A stretch of 56,534 bases of DNA from an uncultured Bacteroidota bacterium (GCA_903839875.1 CAIMDZ010000125.1:1-56534); one strand, 5' to 3'; shown: positions 32,972 through 42,413, counted from the first letter of the stretch. Notes: a model not told the origin generated them from the sequence alone. Numbers and translations: made by a program.

Positions 32972-35900
32972 ATGAAAATAACTTTATTCACACTGATTTT
33001 GTGTTTTATGAGCCTTGTCGGGTTTTCCAACGTTACCGTTGTGGGAGCCAGTGGTGGAACAAACATTTGCAGTACTGTGGCAACCTCGCCTACAACGCTT
33101 GGTACCATCACTATTTCTGAAGGGGCAACGACAGATTTCAATGCGGGTGCCAGCTCAATAACATTAGCGCCACCACCGGGATGGACTTTTGTTGTCTCTC
33201 TCCCTTCGGTGATCGCAGCGCCTGGCAATGATGTAACTATTGGCGTTATTAGCATAACTCCGACTTCGTTTACGATCAATTTCAACGCATCCGGAACTAC
33301 CCATACCGATGTAATTTCAATATCAAGCCTTCAAATCCAGGCTACAACATCCGGATCTTTACCAGGATATATATATGCCTCATCAGATTTCGGTGTTGCC
33401 GGTATTACAACAGGCGCTGCCGGAACGAATTTCGGCAGTCTTTCTATTTCGGCAGCAGCAGTACCTACAGTAACTATTGCTGCATCTCCATCTGCAACAG
33501 CATGCGCTGGCAGCCCGATCACATTTACACCAACACCAACAAATGGTGGTGCATCACCAACCTATCAATGGTTTGTGAACGGCAGTTTCGTAGGTGGTGG
33601 TAGCTTTTACTCAACAAGCACACTTAGCAACGGGAATACGGTGTATGGTCAGATGACCCCATCGGGTGGGGCTTGTGTAGTGCCTGGCGCTGTTTCTTCA
33701 AATACAGTGACAGTGACCATTAACGCGGCACCTACTACAGTAACTGTGAGCGGTGGTGGTACTTTCTGTGGTAATGCAGTACTCACTGCTGCTAATGGCG
33801 GCAGCGGTACCATCTATTTCCAGGGAACCACATCGGGAGGTACATCTACTGTGTTGGGAGGTACACCACAAACCGTGACTTCATCAGGTACCTATTATTT
33901 CAACGCACAATCAGGCGCTGGCTGCTGGGGTACACAGGGAAGCACTGCTGTTGTGATCAATCCCGCTGCTACTGCTAATGCAGGCATAGCACAGTCGGTT
34001 TGTGCTGGCGGAACCATTACACTTGCAGGCAGTATTGGCGGCGGCGCTACAACTTCCACATGGAGCGCACCAAGCGGAACTTTCTCCAACGTCAATTCAC
34101 TTACGTCAACGTATACACCATCAATAGCAAGCGGTACAGTTACACTTACACTGACAACCAACGATCCTGATGGCGCAGGTCCCTGCACTGCTGCAACAAG
34201 CACTGTCAATATTACTGTGAATGCAGTACCTAACGCAGTATCGGTAAGTGGCGGTGGTTCATTCTGCGGAAGTGATGTAGTATCTGCTACCCTTGTAGGG
34301 CCTGGAAACATTTTCTTCCAGGGTACAACTTCAGGAGGTACATCTACAGTGCTTGGTGGTACACCTCAAACGGTATTAGCATCAGGTACCTACTATTTTA
34401 GGGCACAGGGTCTGGCAGGTGGTTGCTGGGGGCCCGACGGCAATGCCGTTGTAACCATTACTCCTGCTCCTACTGCTAATGCAGGATTGCCACAAACAGT
34501 TTGTGCGGGCGGAACAGTAACGCTTTCAGGCAGCATAGGTGGTACTGCAACTACTTCTACCTGGAGTGCTCCAAGTGGTGTTTTCTCTAATCCAAGTTCT
34601 CTTACTTCAACATATACACCAAGCATTGCCAGCGGCAATGTTACACTTACCTTAACAACAAATGCTTCACTGCCATGTCCGGCAGCAACAAGTACAGTAA
34701 TCATCACGGTTAATGCTATTCCAAATGCGGTTTCAGTTGTCGGTGCAGGTACATTCTGTAACACCACTAATATTACCGCATCACTTGTTGGTCCCGGAAC
34801 TATTTTCTTCCAGGGAACTACATCCGGAGGGACATCTACGGTATTAGGAGGTACACCACAAACAATTACCTCATCAGGTACTTATTATTTCAATGCGCAA
34901 TCGGCCTCTGGATGCTGGGGTACTCAGGGCAGCGCTGCTGTAACCATTAACCCATTACCATCAGCATATAATGTAACCGGCGGCGGAGGTTATTGCACCG
35001 GTGGAGCAGGTGTTGACGTAGGTCTTAGCTTTTCTGATGCGGGTGTCAATTATCAATTATGGAGAGGTGTAACATCATTAGCTACTATTGCCGGCACGAA
35101 TGCGCCAATTGACTTTGGGGTGCAAACTGTTGCAGGTACTTATACAATTGTAGCTACCAATCCGGTAACCGGTTGTACCAGGAATCAGACTGGAAATGCA
35201 GTTGTAGCCATCAACCCTCTACCAACCGCATTTGCGGTAACAGGTGGCGGCAGTTTTTGCGCTGGTAGTACCGGTGTTGCAGTTGGGCTTTCAGGTTCGG
35301 CTGTTGGTGTTAGTTACCAGTTATTGAATATTGGCATTCCTACCGGTGCTCCGGTACCAGGTACAGGAGGTGTAATCACTTTTGGCCTGCAGACATCAGC
35401 GGGTACTTATACAGTTCTGGCAACTATAACTGCAACAGGTTGTACTAATACTATGACAGGTTCTGTGTCTGTAACTATTAATTCTTTACCTATAGCTTAT
35501 TCAGTTACCGGCGGCGGTATTTATTGCGCAGGCGGTACGGGTGTGGTAGTTGGTCTGGGTAACTCACAGACTTTAACAAATTATCAATTATTCAGGGGGG
35601 CAACGTTGATTAGTACGCTTGCAGGTACAGGCGGCGTATTGAATTTTGGCTTACAAACAGTTGCAGGTACTTACACTGTTGTGGCTACCAGTACAGTAAA
35701 TGGTTGCGTTAATAATATGACCGGCAGCGCTGTTGTAAGTATTAGTCCTCTTCCTGGTTTATTCACCGTAACCGGTGGTGGCAGTTATTGTGCCGGTGGA
35801 ACTGGTGTTGATGTTGGCTTAAGTGGTTCTGCAGTCGGCATCGAATACCAATTGTTTGTTGGAGCTACACCTGTTGGCCTTGCTATGGCAGGAACAGGTT

Positions 35901-38803
35901 CAGCGCTTGATTTCGGTATGCAGGCAACTGTGGGTACTTATACGGTTGTAGCAACCAATGCTACAAGTCTTTGTACAAATAATATGACCGGTTCTGCTAT
36001 TATATCTACTACCGCATTGCCGACAGCATTTACTATAACAGGCGGCGGCAGTTATTGTGCCGGCGGTACCGGGATGGTTGTAGGATTAAGTAATTCGCAG
36101 CCTGGCGTTGATTATCAATTATATAATCTTTTTGCCCCGGTTGGAGCACCGTTACCCGGTACAGGCGCTGCATTGAACTTTGGCTTACATACTGTAGCCG
36201 GTTTCTATACGGTGATCGCTACAAACACAACTACTCTTTGTACCAATAATATGACAGGGGGAGTGGCAATTACTATACTTCCTTTGCCAACTGTTTATAA
36301 TGTTACAGGCGGAGGCGGTTATTGCGCTGGAGGAACTGGTGTCCATGTTGGATTAAGCTTTTCTGATGGTGGTGTAAATTACCAATTATATAATGGAGCC
36401 GTTCCTGTTGGCGGCCCTGTTGCCGGTACAGGAAGCGCCCTTGATTTTGGATTGGAAACAGCTGCCGGAATTTATACCGTAGTTGCTACAGATGCTTCAA
36501 CCACATGTACCAATAATATGACCGGTTTTGTAGTTGTATTTATTAATCCGGCACCTACTGCTTTTGCTATGACCGGCGGCGGAGTTTATTGTGAATTCGG
36601 AGCAGGAGTTCATGTTGGCCTTGCAGGTTCAACACCAGGTATCAACTACCAATTATTTAATGGTGCATCTGCTTTAGGTGCACCGGTTGCAGGAACCGGT
36701 GCAGCAATTGATTTTGGCCTTGAAACAGCGTCGGGTACCTATACCGTGGTTGCGACAGATGCAACTGTCGGATGTGTATCGAATATGACAGGTAGTGTTA
36801 CAGTAACAATGAACCCGGCCCCACTTGCTTATGCAGTGATCGGAGGTGGTGCGTATTGTGCCGGTGGTACAGGAGTTCACGTTGGTCTAAGCAATTCTAC
36901 TGTTGGTATCAATTACCAATTATACCAGGGTGTAACAGCTATGGGAGCTCCAATGCCGGGAACCGGAGCCGCAATTGATTTTGGCCTTAAAACAGTTGCA
37001 GGGACTTATACCGTTATTGCGACTAATGCTATAACATTATGTACAAATACAATGACCGGAAGTGTTGCGGTTACCATCAATCCATTACCAACAGCATATA
37101 TTGTAACCGGCGGAGGCGCTTATTGTGCAGGAGGTACGGGTATGGATGTTGCACTCAGTAATTCAGATTTAGGAGTAAATTACCAATTGCGCATTGGTGG
37201 CGTTGCTACAGGCAGCCCACTTGCAGGCACAGGTTCATTGCTTGATTTCGGATTACAAACCGGGGCAGGAATTTATACTGTAGTTGCCACTGATGCAGTC
37301 ACAGGTTGTACCAATAACATGAGCAGCAGCGCTACCGTATCCATCAATCCATTACCAACACTTTATTCAATCACAGGTGGCGGTACTTATTGTACAGGTG
37401 GTGCAGGATATGATTTAGGATTAAGCGGGTCGAACGTGGGTATTAGTTACCAGTTATTCAATGGCGCTTCGCCTGCAGGCGCTGCCATACTGGGAACAGG
37501 TACACCACTTGACTTTGGTTTCCAGACAACTGCAGGAACATATACAGTTGTTGCAACCAATACAGTAACAGGTTGTACCAATACCATGACCGGAACTGCG
37601 GTAATAGCAATAAGCGCTTACCCGGTTGTTGCTGCCATTGCCGGACCAGGAACGGTGTGCCAGGGAGCAAATATTACTTTAACAGATATCACAACAGGCG
37701 GATTTTGGGCCAGCAGTGCGATCACTATCGGAACCGTAGGGTCTTCTACAGGTGTTGTAACCGGTGTGGCAAGCGGAGCGGTGACCATCAGCTATACAGT
37801 AACAAACCTGGCAGGCTGTGCTACTACCGTAACTGTGAACGAATTGGTATTACCCGCGCCAACAGTTACCCCGATATTAGGATCAGGTGGCGGCAGTGTT
37901 TGCCAGGGACTGACCATATCTTTATCTGATAGTACCACAGGCGGTGTGTGGAGCAGCAGTAATCCGGCTGTAGGATCTGTAAGCACTTCCGGTGTCGTTA
38001 CTGGTGTTTCGACAGGTGGAATAATGATCTCTTATACAATAACAGGCGGAAGTGGCTGCACGGCAACAGTTATGACCCCGATTAGTGTTGGAAATCCAAT
38101 GCCAACTGCATCGCTGTCACCTTCAGGTACCGTTAGCCTTTGCAAGGGTAACCCTGTTACCCTGAGTGTAGTAACTTCAGGCGGAACCGGATTAACTTAC
38201 CAATGGTATGAGAGCGGCATCCCGATTGCAGGCGCTATTACTTCAACTTACGTTGCCACTACCCCTGGTTTATATTCTGCCAGCATAGATAACGGTACAT
38301 GTACTGAAGTATTTGCAGCTACAAATGTTGTTATCGAATCTGCTCCTGTGATCTTCCTGGATACTGCTGCCGGATTGTTGTTTACCACTACTCCATTTGT
38401 TACTTACCAATGGTATCTGAATGGTTTTGCAATTCCTGGTGCAACCAGTAATAATACTCCTGCAGGGCCATTAGGAAGCATGTATACTGTTATCGTTTCT
38501 GATGGCAATGGTTGTACAGATACTTCAGCCGTATTTGTTTATGGCGTTGTCAATAAGGTGCCAACATACATGGCTGCCGGTGACGTAAGGATCTATCCTA
38601 ACCCCGCAACATCTGTATTGCATATAGATGCTCCGGCCAGAGTGCTGGTATCTGTTTTAGGTACTGATGGAAAAGTACTGATTGAGCGTAAAGAAGCGAT
38701 TAGCATCAATGTAAGTCAGCTTACTGATGGCATGTACATCATAATGGTTTATGATGAAAACAATACACTGGTGAAGACAGAGAAATTTGTGAAAATGCAG
38801 TAA
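32972..38803 (+). CDS. Giant secreted repeat protein with T9SS sorting domain
   Basis: A 1,943-residue secreted protein. It has a signal peptide (KITLFTLILCFMSLVGFS) and an N-terminal beta domain (about 20-250). Alternating Ig-like units follow (33728-34948: three FFQGTTSGGTSTVLGG-type and two TSTWSAPSG-type). Ten tandem units of 88-89 residues (34949-37612) follow, each with YCAGGTG...VGLS, NYQL, DFGLQT-AGTYTVVATN and a C-T-N-x-M-T-G end. Then come two bacterial-Ig-2-like units (SYTVTNLAG, GVWSSSNPAVG), two SYQWY modules, and the T9SS type A sorting domain (RIYPNPATSVLHID...YDENNTLVKTEKFVKMQ). It is expected on the cell surface, as an adhesin or matrix protein. ATG 32972 precedes the signal peptide directly; ATG 32906 adds 22 residues. 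A terminator follows. Confidence 0.9.
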   Translation: MKITLFTLILCFMSLVGFSNVTVVGASGGTNICSTVATSPTTLGTITISEGATTDFNAGASSITLAPPPGWTFVVSLPSVIAAPGNDVTIGVISITPTSFTINFNASGTTHTDVISISSLQIQATTSGSLPGYIYASSDFGVAGITTGAAGTNFGSLSISAAAVPTVTIAASPSATACAGSPITFTPTPTNGGASPTYQWFVNGSFVGGGSFYSTSTLSNGNTVYGQMTPSGGACVVPGAVSSNTVTVTINAAPTTVTVSGGGTFCGNAVLTAANGGSGTIYFQGTTSGGTSTVLGGTPQTVTSSGTYYFNAQSGAGCWGTQGSTAVVINPAATANAGIAQSVCAGGTITLAGSIGGGATTSTWSAPSGTFSNVNSLTSTYTPSIASGTVTLTLTTNDPDGAGPCTAATSTVNITVNAVPNAVSVSGGGSFCGSDVVSATLVGPGNIFFQGTTSGGTSTVLGGTPQTVLASGTYYFRAQGLAGGCWGPDGNAVVTITPAPTANAGLPQTVCAGGTVTLSGSIGGTATTSTWSAPSGVFSNPSSLTSTYTPSIASGNVTLTLTTNASLPCPAATSTVIITVNAIPNAVSVVGAGTFCNTTNITASLVGPGTIFFQGTTSGGTSTVLGGTPQTITSSGTYYFNAQSASGCWGTQGSAAVTINPLPSAYNVTGGGGYCTGGAGVDVGLSFSDAGVNYQLWRGVTSLATIAGTNAPIDFGVQTVAGTYTIVATNPVTGCTRNQTGNAVVAINPLPTAFAVTGGGSFCAGSTGVAVGLSGSAVGVSYQLLNIGIPTGAPVPGTGGVITFGLQTSAGTYTVLATITATGCTNTMTGSVSVTINSLPIAYSVTGGGIYCAGGTGVVVGLGNSQTLTNYQLFRGATLISTLAGTGGVLNFGLQTVAGTYTVVATSTVNGCVNNMTGSAVVSISPLPGLFTVTGGGSYCAGGTGVDVGLSGSAVGIEYQLFVGATPVGLAMAGTGSALDFGMQATVGTYTVVATNATSLCTNNMTGSAIISTTALPTAFTITGGGSYCAGGTGMVVGLSNSQPGVDYQLYNLFAPVGAPLPGTGAALNFGLHTVAGFYTVIATNTTTLCTNNMTGGVAITILPLPTVYNVTGGGGYCAGGTGVHVGLSFSDGGVNYQLYNGAVPVGGPVAGTGSALDFGLETAAGIYTVVATDASTTCTNNMTGFVVVFINPAPTAFAMTGGGVYCEFGAGVHVGLAGSTPGINYQLFNGASALGAPVAGTGAAIDFGLETASGTYTVVATDATVGCVSNMTGSVTVTMNPAPLAYAVIGGGAYCAGGTGVHVGLSNSTVGINYQLYQGVTAMGAPMPGTGAAIDFGLKTVAGTYTVIATNAITLCTNTMTGSVAVTINPLPTAYIVTGGGAYCAGGTGMDVALSNSDLGVNYQLRIGGVATGSPLAGTGSLLDFGLQTGAGIYTVVATDAVTGCTNNMSSSATVSINPLPTLYSITGGGTYCTGGAGYDLGLSGSNVGISYQLFNGASPAGAAILGTGTPLDFGFQTTAGTYTVVATNTVTGCTNTMTGTAVIAISAYPVVAAIAGPGTVCQGANITLTDITTGGFWASSAITIGTVGSSTGVVTGVASGAVTISYTVTNLAGCATTVTVNELVLPAPTVTPILGSGGGSVCQGLTISLSDSTTGGVWSSSNPAVGSVSTSGVVTGVSTGGIMISYTITGGSGCTATVMTPISVGNPMPTASLSPSGTVSLCKGNPVTLSVVTSGGTGLTYQWYESGIPIAGAITSTYVATTPGLYSASIDNGTCTEVFAATNVVIESAPVIFLDTAAGLLFTTTPFVTYQWYLNGFAIPGATSNNTPAGPLGSMYTVIVSDGNGCTDTSAVFVYGVVNKVPTYMAAGDVRIYPNPATSVLHIDAPARVLVSVLGTDGKVLIERKEAISINVSQLTDGMYIIMVYDENNTLVKTEKFVKMQ
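34949..37612 (+). repeat. Ten tandem 266-bp coding repeats
   Basis: In-frame repeats average 266 nt (88.8 codons). Each encodes one probable beta-sandwich module with a cysteine near residue 16 and another near 75, which could form one disulfide per module. The GGG-x-YC and GTYTVVAT blocks are nearly invariant, while the loop between NYQL and GTG varies. DNA identity is well below protein-motif conservation, so the array is old rather than newly expanded. Confidence 0.85.
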
Positions 38804-38829
38804 GTATAATAAGATGAATAGAATTATTC

Positions 38830-38858
38830 CGTCCCGACTCGTCGGGACGTTTTTTTTT
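38830..38858 (+). terminator. Strong terminator after the giant repeat protein
   Basis: CGTCCCGA-CTCG-TCGGGACG (8-bp perfect stem, 4-nt loop) is followed by nine T. It begins 26 nt after the stop codon. Confidence 0.9.
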
Positions 38859-38874
38859 GTTTAAAAGTGTTTTA

Positions 38875-39079
38875 GTGAAGATGTCAAAATAAATCCTACG
38901 AAGTTGGATAGTTATTTTTCTTTTATGCGAGGCGCAAAATCTGCGAATAGCAAGCTATTTTAGGACTTTTGCAACGACGCATAAATGGAACGGCGGAGCC
39001 CTCACCGAGACCAATAAAAAATCATTGCCAACGAGGTAAAAGAACATTCAAATTGTAGGATTTATTTTGACATCTTCAC
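38875..39079 (+). repeat. Long-hairpin structured repeat, copy A
   Basis: A 205-nt non-coding element bounded by perfect 25-bp inverted repeats (38875-38899 and 39055-39079). The stem continues inward, as AAGTTGGAT pairs with ATTCAAATT through G-T wobbles. An inner stem joins ATGCG (before AGGCGCAAAATC) with CGCAT (after TTTTGCAACGA), and GCAAAA also faces TTTTGC. The core blocks match copy B at 8329-8490 in order and strand, while the outer stem sequence differs but still pairs. No ORF is present. It could be a MITE-like element or a structured RNA. It fills much of the gap between 38.86 and 39.25 kb. Confidence 0.65.
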
Positions 39080-39142
39080 AAGGCACTAAGGGCGAAAAAA
39101 GTATCAATGAGTTAACACATTTTGAAAATCTCATTTCTGGGT

Positions 39143-39206
39143 AGATATGTCAACTTTTCGAAAGTTGACATATCTCGGCGAGGCAGCAAAAATGGGTATT
39201 TATACC
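39143..39206 (+). repeat. Hairpin plus GGGTATTTATACC leader element, copy 1
   Basis: A 15-bp perfect hairpin (39143-39157 with 39161-39175, core GTCAACTTT/AAAGTTGAC, 3-nt loop) is followed by CTCGGCGAGGCAGCAAAAA and the palindrome GGGTATTTATACC (39194-39206). The same arrangement recurs at 40620-40709. It lies 50 nt ahead of the first NHL gene and could be an operator or a small repeat family. Confidence 0.6.
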
Positions 39207-39256
39207 TATTTTGAGGTTCCGTTTATTTGTTACCTTTAGTGTATAAAGTAACTTTT

Positions 39257-40612
39257 ATGAAATGGGTTTTATTCTTATTGATCTTTCTGCCGTGGGTGGG
39301 GATTGGGCAGGTGATTACGACGTTCGTCGGAAATGGAACTTTAAGTTACCTTGATATAGGTGATGGTGGCTCTGCTACAAATACTCAGATTGGATACCCA
39401 ATAGGACTTAATTTTGATAATTCCGGAAATTTGTTGGTTTGTGAATACGATTATGTTCGGCGGGTAAATAACTTTGGCATTATTACAACAATTGCTGGCA
39501 GTGACACTGCTTCAGGCGGTGGAGGAATTATCAGGAACGGAGTGCCTGCTACAACAGTATTATTAGGTCCATATGCTGTATGTGTTGATAAACATGGTAA
39601 TTTTTTTATAGCAGATCAAGGGAGTAGTGAGATAAGAATTGTTGATAGTGCTACCAGTATAATAAATGATTATGCTGGTGACGGAATTCAAGGTTATTCA
39701 GGGGATGGAGGCCCGGCAACTAATGGCAAGTTTAATACAATTACTTGTGTTTGCTTAGATACTACGAGAGGATTTATGTATATATCTGATGAATTTAATT
39801 ACAGAGTTAGAAAGGTAGATATATCAAGTCGAGTTATTACTACTTTTGCCGGTACAGGAACAAACGGCTTTAACGGAGATGGTCAACAGGCAACAAGTGC
39901 TAATTTTAGCAGAGTTATGGGGCTTGCTTTAGATCATTCAGGTAACTTGTATATTGGAGATTGGGATAATGGAAGAATAAGAAAAGTTGATGTATCAACA
40001 GGCATTGTTTCTACGTTTGCCGGTAACGGTACAACTGGTTATTCTGGGGATGGAGGTCCAGCTACAAGTGCTATGATTAATAAATCCACAGCAATATGTT
40101 TTGATAGTTGCGGAAACATGTATTTTTCTGATGAAAACAACCATCGTGTGAGAAGGATTGATGCTATTACAAATATCATGACCACTATTGCAGGAAATGG
40201 CATTCCAGGGTTTTCAGGTGATGGAGGACTTGCCCATGCTGCTGAATTAAATCATCCTACTGGAATTTGTATAGATAAAGCTGGTAGTCTATATGTGAGT
40301 GATTATAAAAATCAAAGAGTACGAAGAATAACATTTGATACGTTGTGTGATGGTAGTCCATCTCACGTTAGTGTAAGTTCTGTAAGTGCCAGTTCATTGG
40401 TCTCCATTTTCCCCAACCCCGCCACCACAGAAATAACCATCACCGCTCCCGATAGGTTAAACACCCTGATTATTACAAACCTTGTTGGGCAAACTATTTT
40501 CAACCAAAAAACAAATACACAACAAGTGGAGGTTGATGTATCAGGTTTCCCTGCCGGGGTCTACTTTGTAAAAATAAACGGAAGTGAGGTGAGGAGGTTT
40601 GTGAAGGAGTAA
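39257..40612 (+). CDS. Secreted NHL-repeat protein with T9SS sorting domain (paralogue 1)
   Basis: A 451-residue exported protein. The signal peptide is MKWVLFLLIFLPWVGIGQ. About five to six NHL repeats form a beta-propeller (20-370), with recurring blocks GYSGDGGPAT, GLALDHSGNLYIGDWDNGR, IRKVDVSTGIVSTFAGNG and NHRVRRIDAI. A short linker (SVSASSLVS) joins the T9SS type A domain FPNPATTEITITAPD...GVYFVKINGSEVRRFVKE. NHL propellers bind proteins or glycans at the cell surface; the ligand is unknown. I start at ATG 39257 rather than the upstream codon at 39227, which adds ten non-signal residues. The final 202 nt are nearly identical to those of the gene at 42414. Confidence 0.87.
   Translation: MKWVLFLLIFLPWVGIGQVITTFVGNGTLSYLDIGDGGSATNTQIGYPIGLNFDNSGNLLVCEYDYVRRVNNFGIITTIAGSDTASGGGGIIRNGVPATTVLLGPYAVCVDKHGNFFIADQGSSEIRIVDSATSIINDYAGDGIQGYSGDGGPATNGKFNTITCVCLDTTRGFMYISDEFNYRVRKVDISSRVITTFAGTGTNGFNGDGQQATSANFSRVMGLALDHSGNLYIGDWDNGRIRKVDVSTGIVSTFAGNGTTGYSGDGGPATSAMINKSTAICFDSCGNMYFSDENNHRVRRIDAITNIMTTIAGNGIPGFSGDGGLAHAAELNHPTGICIDKAGSLYVSDYKNQRVRRITFDTLCDGSPSHVSVSSVSASSLVSIFPNPATTEITITAPDRLNTLIITNLVGQTIFNQKTNTQQVEVDVSGFPAGVYFVKINGSEVRRFVKE
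40411..40612 (+). repeat. T9SS sorting-domain cassette, copy 1 (pairs with 43790-43991)
   Basis: By eye about seven mismatches in 202 nt separate this segment from 43790-43991, whereas the genes upstream of it are clearly divergent. It covers exactly the type A sorting domain and the stop codon. Confidence 0.85.
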
Positions 40613-40619
40613 AGTGGTT

Positions 40620-40709
40620 AGATTTGTAAACTTTTAGAAAGTTGACAAATCTCGACGAGGCAATAAAAATGGGTATTTATAGCTATTTTCAAAATTGGGT
40701 ATTTATACC
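40620..40709 (+). repeat. Hairpin plus GGGTATTTATA-C leader element, copy 2
   Basis: A hairpin (AGATTTGT...ACAAATCT with inner AACTTT/AAAGTT, 40620-40652) is followed by CTCGACGAGGCAATAAAAA and two palindromes, GGGTATTTATAGC (40671-40683) and GGGTATTTATACC (40697-40709), 26 bp apart. One A-T pair of copy 1 is replaced here by T-A, keeping the stem. It lies between the first and second NHL genes. The rest of the gap (40710-40895) holds no recognisable gene. Confidence 0.6.
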
Positions 40710-40895
40710 TATTTTTTATCCCGAAAACATCCATAACTTTATATTTCATAAGAATTCAATTTTCGGTCAGAGGCATGCAAGCAGGAAAAGTTATGTAAAT
40801 TCTGAAGCTACACCTGGGACAGTATTTATTTCTTCAACTGGTGCGATACCTCTTGGTGCATCTGGCGTTCTTATGATTAGGTAATACTGTTAGCG

Positions 40896-42230
40896 ATGAA
40901 GAATTTAATTGCGTTATTTCTTTTATTTATTAACCAGCCCGTAAATAGCCAAACAATTACGACTTTTGCTGGGGGTGGCAGCTTAACAGTTGATGGTATT
41001 CCAGCAACTGCTTCTCGTATCATAAACCCTGGTCAGACTATTTTTGACAAATCTGAGAATTTTTATTTGCCACAGGGACAAGGCTATCGAGTAAGTAAAA
41101 TTGATACTTTTGGAATAATTACAACGATTGCTGGTACTGGCGTACTTGGTAGCAGCGGAGATGGCGGTCAAGCAACAAATGCATTATTCAATATTCCAAA
41201 TACTGTTGCAATAGATACGGACGGGAATATTTATATAAGCGATGCTCAAAATTGTAAAATAAGGAAAATAAATAGAGTTACTGGCATTCTTACTACTTTC
41301 GCCGGGACAGGTGCCCCAGGAGGTTTTAGCGGAGATGGCGGGCCGGCAACAGCTGCCAAGCTTTTTTATCCGTCTGGTATTTGTTTTGATAAACGTGGAA
41401 ACCTATTTATTGGCGATGGTCATAGAATCCGAAAAGTAGACATCAACGGTATTATTACGACATATGCAGGTAATGGCATTGCAGGTGTTAGTGGCGATGG
41501 AGGTCCTGCAACTGCCGCAAAGAGTGGTTCAGGGGTGGTTTGTGTTGATGATATTGGCAATTTGTATATTGCAGATTGCGGTGTTGGAGAATCCCGGATT
41601 GCGAAAGTGGATACGTCAGGTATAATTACAACATTCGCGGGTACAAGCTCAAATTATGTTTATAATGGAGAAAATATTTTAGCAACAACCGCTAATATTA
41701 ATCCAGTAGGCATGGCATTTGATGAAGCAGGAAATTTATTTTTTGCGGATTGGTATAATCAGAGAGTTAGAAAAATTGATAAGTTTGGTATTGTCACAAC
41801 AATTGCTGGTAATGGTGTTCAAGGATTTAGTGGCGACGGTGGTCTTGCGATAAACGCTTCTTTGTATATGCCACAAGGTATTGCGGTTGATAAATGTGAT
41901 AACATCTACATATCTGATAATGGTAATGCTCGCATCCGGAAAGTAACATTTAATCCCGAACCTTGCCCGCATTTGGGCGTCAATGATCAGATTATTCAAC
42001 CCTCAATTTCAATCTACCCGAACCCAGCAAATGATGTGCTCTATCTCGATAATTTGAAGTCAAAAACCAATTATAAATTAACAAGCATCATTGGCAAATC
42101 AACCCAGAAAGGCATACTAAAGCAAGGCAACAACACCATCTCCCTAAAATCATTATCCCCCGGTATGTACCTGCTGGAGCTAACAAATGAAGATGGAGAA
42201 AGAACAGTAACTAAAATAATAAAACAATAA
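40896..42230 (+). CDS. Secreted NHL-repeat protein with T9SS sorting domain (paralogue 2)
   Basis: A 444-residue exported protein. The signal peptide is KNLIALFLLFINQPVNSQ, followed by about five to six NHL repeats (20-355; blocks IAGTGVLGSSGDGGQAT, AIDTDGNIYISDAQNCK, GISGDGGPAT-like units and IRKIDKFGIVTTIAGNG). The C-terminal T9SS domain (ISIYPNPANDVLYLDNL...GMYLLELTNEDGERTVTKI) is of a different sequence type from that of paralogues 1 and 3. It is probably a surface or secreted beta-propeller. It has the same strand and tandem arrangement as the other two and is separated from paralogue 1 by the repeated leader element. Confidence 0.87.
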   Translation: MKNLIALFLLFINQPVNSQTITTFAGGGSLTVDGIPATASRIINPGQTIFDKSENFYLPQGQGYRVSKIDTFGIITTIAGTGVLGSSGDGGQATNALFNIPNTVAIDTDGNIYISDAQNCKIRKINRVTGILTTFAGTGAPGGFSGDGGPATAAKLFYPSGICFDKRGNLFIGDGHRIRKVDINGIITTYAGNGIAGVSGDGGPATAAKSGSGVVCVDDIGNLYIADCGVGESRIAKVDTSGIITTFAGTSSNYVYNGENILATTANINPVGMAFDEAGNLFFADWYNQRVRKIDKFGIVTTIAGNGVQGFSGDGGLAINASLYMPQGIAVDKCDNIYISDNGNARIRKVTFNPEPCPHLGVNDQIIQPSISIYPNPANDVLYLDNLKSKTNYKLTSIIGKSTQKGILKQGNNTISLKSLSPGMYLLELTNEDGERTVTKIIKQ

Positions 42231-42413
42231 CCTTATGAAAATAATCTTCCACGTCAAAAGGGGTATGGCAAGTGTAAAGCAGCAATTGAAGTATCAATAT
42301 ACATTGCTGTTAATAGCGAATGAACGAGGATAAAAATCAAATATTACAAAAATGAATAAGTATGTGGTATCTTTGCCCTATCTGCAACTTCTCTGAAAAA
42401 AAATACGAAAGTC

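Noticed and set aside
40642-40884. 80-codon open frame between the first and second NHL genes
   Set aside because: It begins inside the repeated leader element and shows no family character; its end is near the next start by chance.
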